Positions 63,501 through 64,000 of a stretch of 64,000 nt of DNA are shown piece after piece. The notes under the pieces were generated by a model. The model was not told the DNA's origin. It made no database searches and was given only the letters and a program-made list of their open reading frames with translations. Source of the stretch: Avibacterium volantium_A. Its GTDB lineage: Bacteria > Pseudomonadota > Gammaproteobacteria > Enterobacterales > Pasteurellaceae. Position 1 is the stretch's first letter. Every line of letters starts with the position of its first letter. The DNA lies in NCBI RefSeq assembly GCF_049366555.1, contig NZ_JBMMGT010000010.1:14362-78361 (forward strand), given 5' to 3'. The position numbers were made by a program, and so were the translations under genes.

Positions 63501-63978
63501 AGCTAATGCGAAGTGGTATGATTTTTCTAGCTTTGTTCGTTATCGCCACGTTTTTGATAGCGCAGTACACGCAGATTATCTCGACCTTTACCTTGGTTAT
63601 GATAAAACCTTTACCTTTAACCAATTTGCTATTCAGCCACGTGTTGGTGTGCTAGGTTCTTATCTGCTAGATAGCAAACTGCCAGATAATGGTAAACTCG
63701 CTCATCATTTTGCCGTCCAAACACAGCTATCAAGTAAATTTAGCTATCATATCGGCAGCATAGTCCTTTACCTTGAACCGACTTGGAAAGTAAACTTAGA
63801 CGATCCATATCGCCTTCAATTAAATGGGCAAGAATACAAGTTAGATCGCTCGAAGCAAGAATGGATAGGTAAAGTGGGAATTGCCAAAAATATCGGTAAT
63901 TACACTTTTGATTTCAGTGTTCAGACCAACAATCATCAAGAACGCAAGATGATAGCCACCTTTAATTATCAATTCTAA
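60580..63978 (+). CDS. Family 8 polysaccharide lyase fused to an outer-membrane beta-barrel (surface hyaluronate/chondroitin lyase)
   Basis: Protein of 1,132 aa, four parts. (1) Sec signal peptide (about 1-28, ending PVYA). (2) PL8 lyase: the aromatic patch NWWNWEIGVP starts at residue 145; catalytic Asn212 (GGNRTDTS), His271 and Tyr280 (QHSSVAYNGTY, nine apart as in streptococcal hyaluronate lyase) and Arg335/Arg339 (NGRAITR); beta-sandwich domains follow to about 780. (3) A 113-residue linker (about 781-893) rich in Ser, Thr, Asn, Asp and Glu. (4) About 240 residues of alternating beta strands ending NYQF, a terminal Phe as in outer-membrane barrels. The start is ATG 60580 after AAGGAG; a TTG further upstream is not needed. 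Such lyases cleave hyaluronan or chondroitin by beta-elimination; the barrel should hold it on the surface, autotransporter-like. Substrate choice is not decided. Confidence 0.9.
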   Translation: MPRFRLSKVMCMLAPVMLASIPALPVYAETNSVVAVEHAKTQNTYDQILQNWKNHLTGISLDTTNNMANNAKQALLSNDTFDFSEQKTAGAKIRSTVNTIRDLAVGYNKSGSQFYQNQDAKQIIISSLEKIHSGGYQVGGKEYGNWWNWEIGVPKSLNDVLILMGDELPNELKEKLIAATTYFQPDPTTSGANSEAAQYSTSKDKRTSTGGNRTDTSTVSLARGLLTRNDDEVQRAIRAIYDVGELKSGIRDTNDATLNDGFYTDGSFIQHSSVAYNGTYASVLIEGLGLFAYMLKDSPNFVFSDPKMDNIYESILKGYSWLLVNGGMNDSVNGRAITRPNSSDVTRAKRFISDISLLIDSAPATYKPALQGLLKRTLLEQHYSLDDAPNDTVRNILKNILDNPNIKPTETVGVKRFSFMDRAVQKSPRGTVVIAMHSNRTAAYESMNGENPQGWYTGDGMTYIYDNQSTDSFTNYWHNVDSYMLPGTTESTAIRKDGSKQRRYLKDRSSKTFVGGVDNGIKADGSQGNATKAIIAMDFTSYNDKTTAKKSWVMLGDVVLALGSDIASTDKGEVLTTIDNRVINGKQTLSHVGDTIYFTDPATQQTISYKILDNQQPYTVIEKGKDGSTEFAKIWLNHGKKPKEASYAYLIMPGYSADEVNHFDTNTIQILQQNAQQHAVKVGNSLFVNFFEAGEVDGLAVDHPLSVIKTEENGRLDVYVADPTLMLDDEINLSVLGKYILQVGNDVTATISGEKTEFTFKLDDHQKYFSAIEENQYKEDNSTSTQPTNSDSNNAETPDGLDKPNTDNSEQNPATKTSSENAEDSPTMTPDKGVDTSDNVVESNGNSNDESSSTSTTQTTQAEDSNRTVAIEETVESNDEEENLTAQTSSEQVAFSQDYLDKYAKTLRNLTDVDVSIIDNFNYDHYFTATLSESNKQGLGGKFQTGFNQSLNDHTKVGAFAEYRYNDIHQLSIGANAKWYDFSSFVRYRHVFDSAVHADYLDLYLGYDKTFTFNQFAIQPRVGVLGSYLLDSKLPDNGKLAHHFAVQTQLSSKFSYHIGSIVLYLEPTWKVNLDDPYRLQLNGQEYKLDRSKQEWIGKVGIAKNIGNYTFDFSVQTNNHQERKMIATFNYQF

Positions 63979-64000
63979 AAAACAAAATGCTCTCGCTAAT

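Overview
The window is a stretch of a Pasteurellaceae chromosome. The 9-mer AAGTGCGGT and its complement ACCGCACTT occur dozens of times, in genes and between them. This is the uptake signal sequence (USS) of the Haemophilus influenzae/Pasteurella multocida type of naturally competent Pasteurellaceae. Gene content agrees: napFDAGHBC order, a Na+-NQR operon, AsnA/AsnC and a thr-tyr-gly-thr tRNA/tuf operon. The genus cannot be fixed from sequence reading alone. No phage, insertion sequence, CRISPR array or replication origin was seen.

Layout. 1-6300: periplasmic nitrate reductase operon on the minus strand, with a likely FNR-driven promoter, divergent from the nitrate sensor narQ. 6.3-13 kb: narQ, murB, a DUF2322 gene, rpoH, divergent asnA/asnC, udp. 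13.4-15.2 kb: a three-gene cassette of a secreted transglutaminase-like protein with MerT- and MerP-like proteins. 15.3-18.7 kb: HerA-like ATPase, ychJ, yihY, dtd. 19-20.8 kb: tuf with four upstream tRNAs. 21-29.6 kb: coaA, gltS, a lacZ broken by two single-base frameshifts, coaD, waaA, mnmA. 29.7-36.9 kb: nqrABCDEF followed by apbE and nqrM, a complete Na+-NQR assembly set. 37-43.5 kb: bolA-like gene, yajG, three tRNAs, mutY-yggX-mltC, hflD-purB. 43.7-51 kb: periplasmic copper chaperone, DUF4143 ATPase, Kef-type antiporter, a CpdB with a Tat-type signal, a MetE-C-like protein. 51-64 kb: sugar and host-glycan genes (SSS symporter, 47-aa membrane microprotein, cytoplasmic sulfatase, ROK kinase), tpiA, a GNAT protein, a PliG-type lysozyme inhibitor, a cysteine-type ABC importer and a large polysaccharide lyase.

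The most unusual gene is the last one. It joins a family 8 polysaccharide lyase (hyaluronate/chondroitin lyase, catalytic Asn-His-Tyr-Arg pattern all visible) through an acidic Ser/Thr/Asn-rich linker to a C-terminal outer-membrane beta-barrel ending in Phe. This suggests a cell-surface glycosaminoglycan lyase. CRP-like sites precede this gene, the symporter/sulfatase operon, the ROK kinase and lacZ. A catabolite-controlled glycan-scavenging network is therefore possible: surface depolymerisation, Na+-driven import, cytosolic desulfation and sugar phosphorylation. That network is inference.

USS copies serve in several ways here: as inverted pairs forming terminators, as hairpins that are not terminators, and in one fixed reading frame (Thr-Ala-Leu) inside the signal peptides of five exported proteins.
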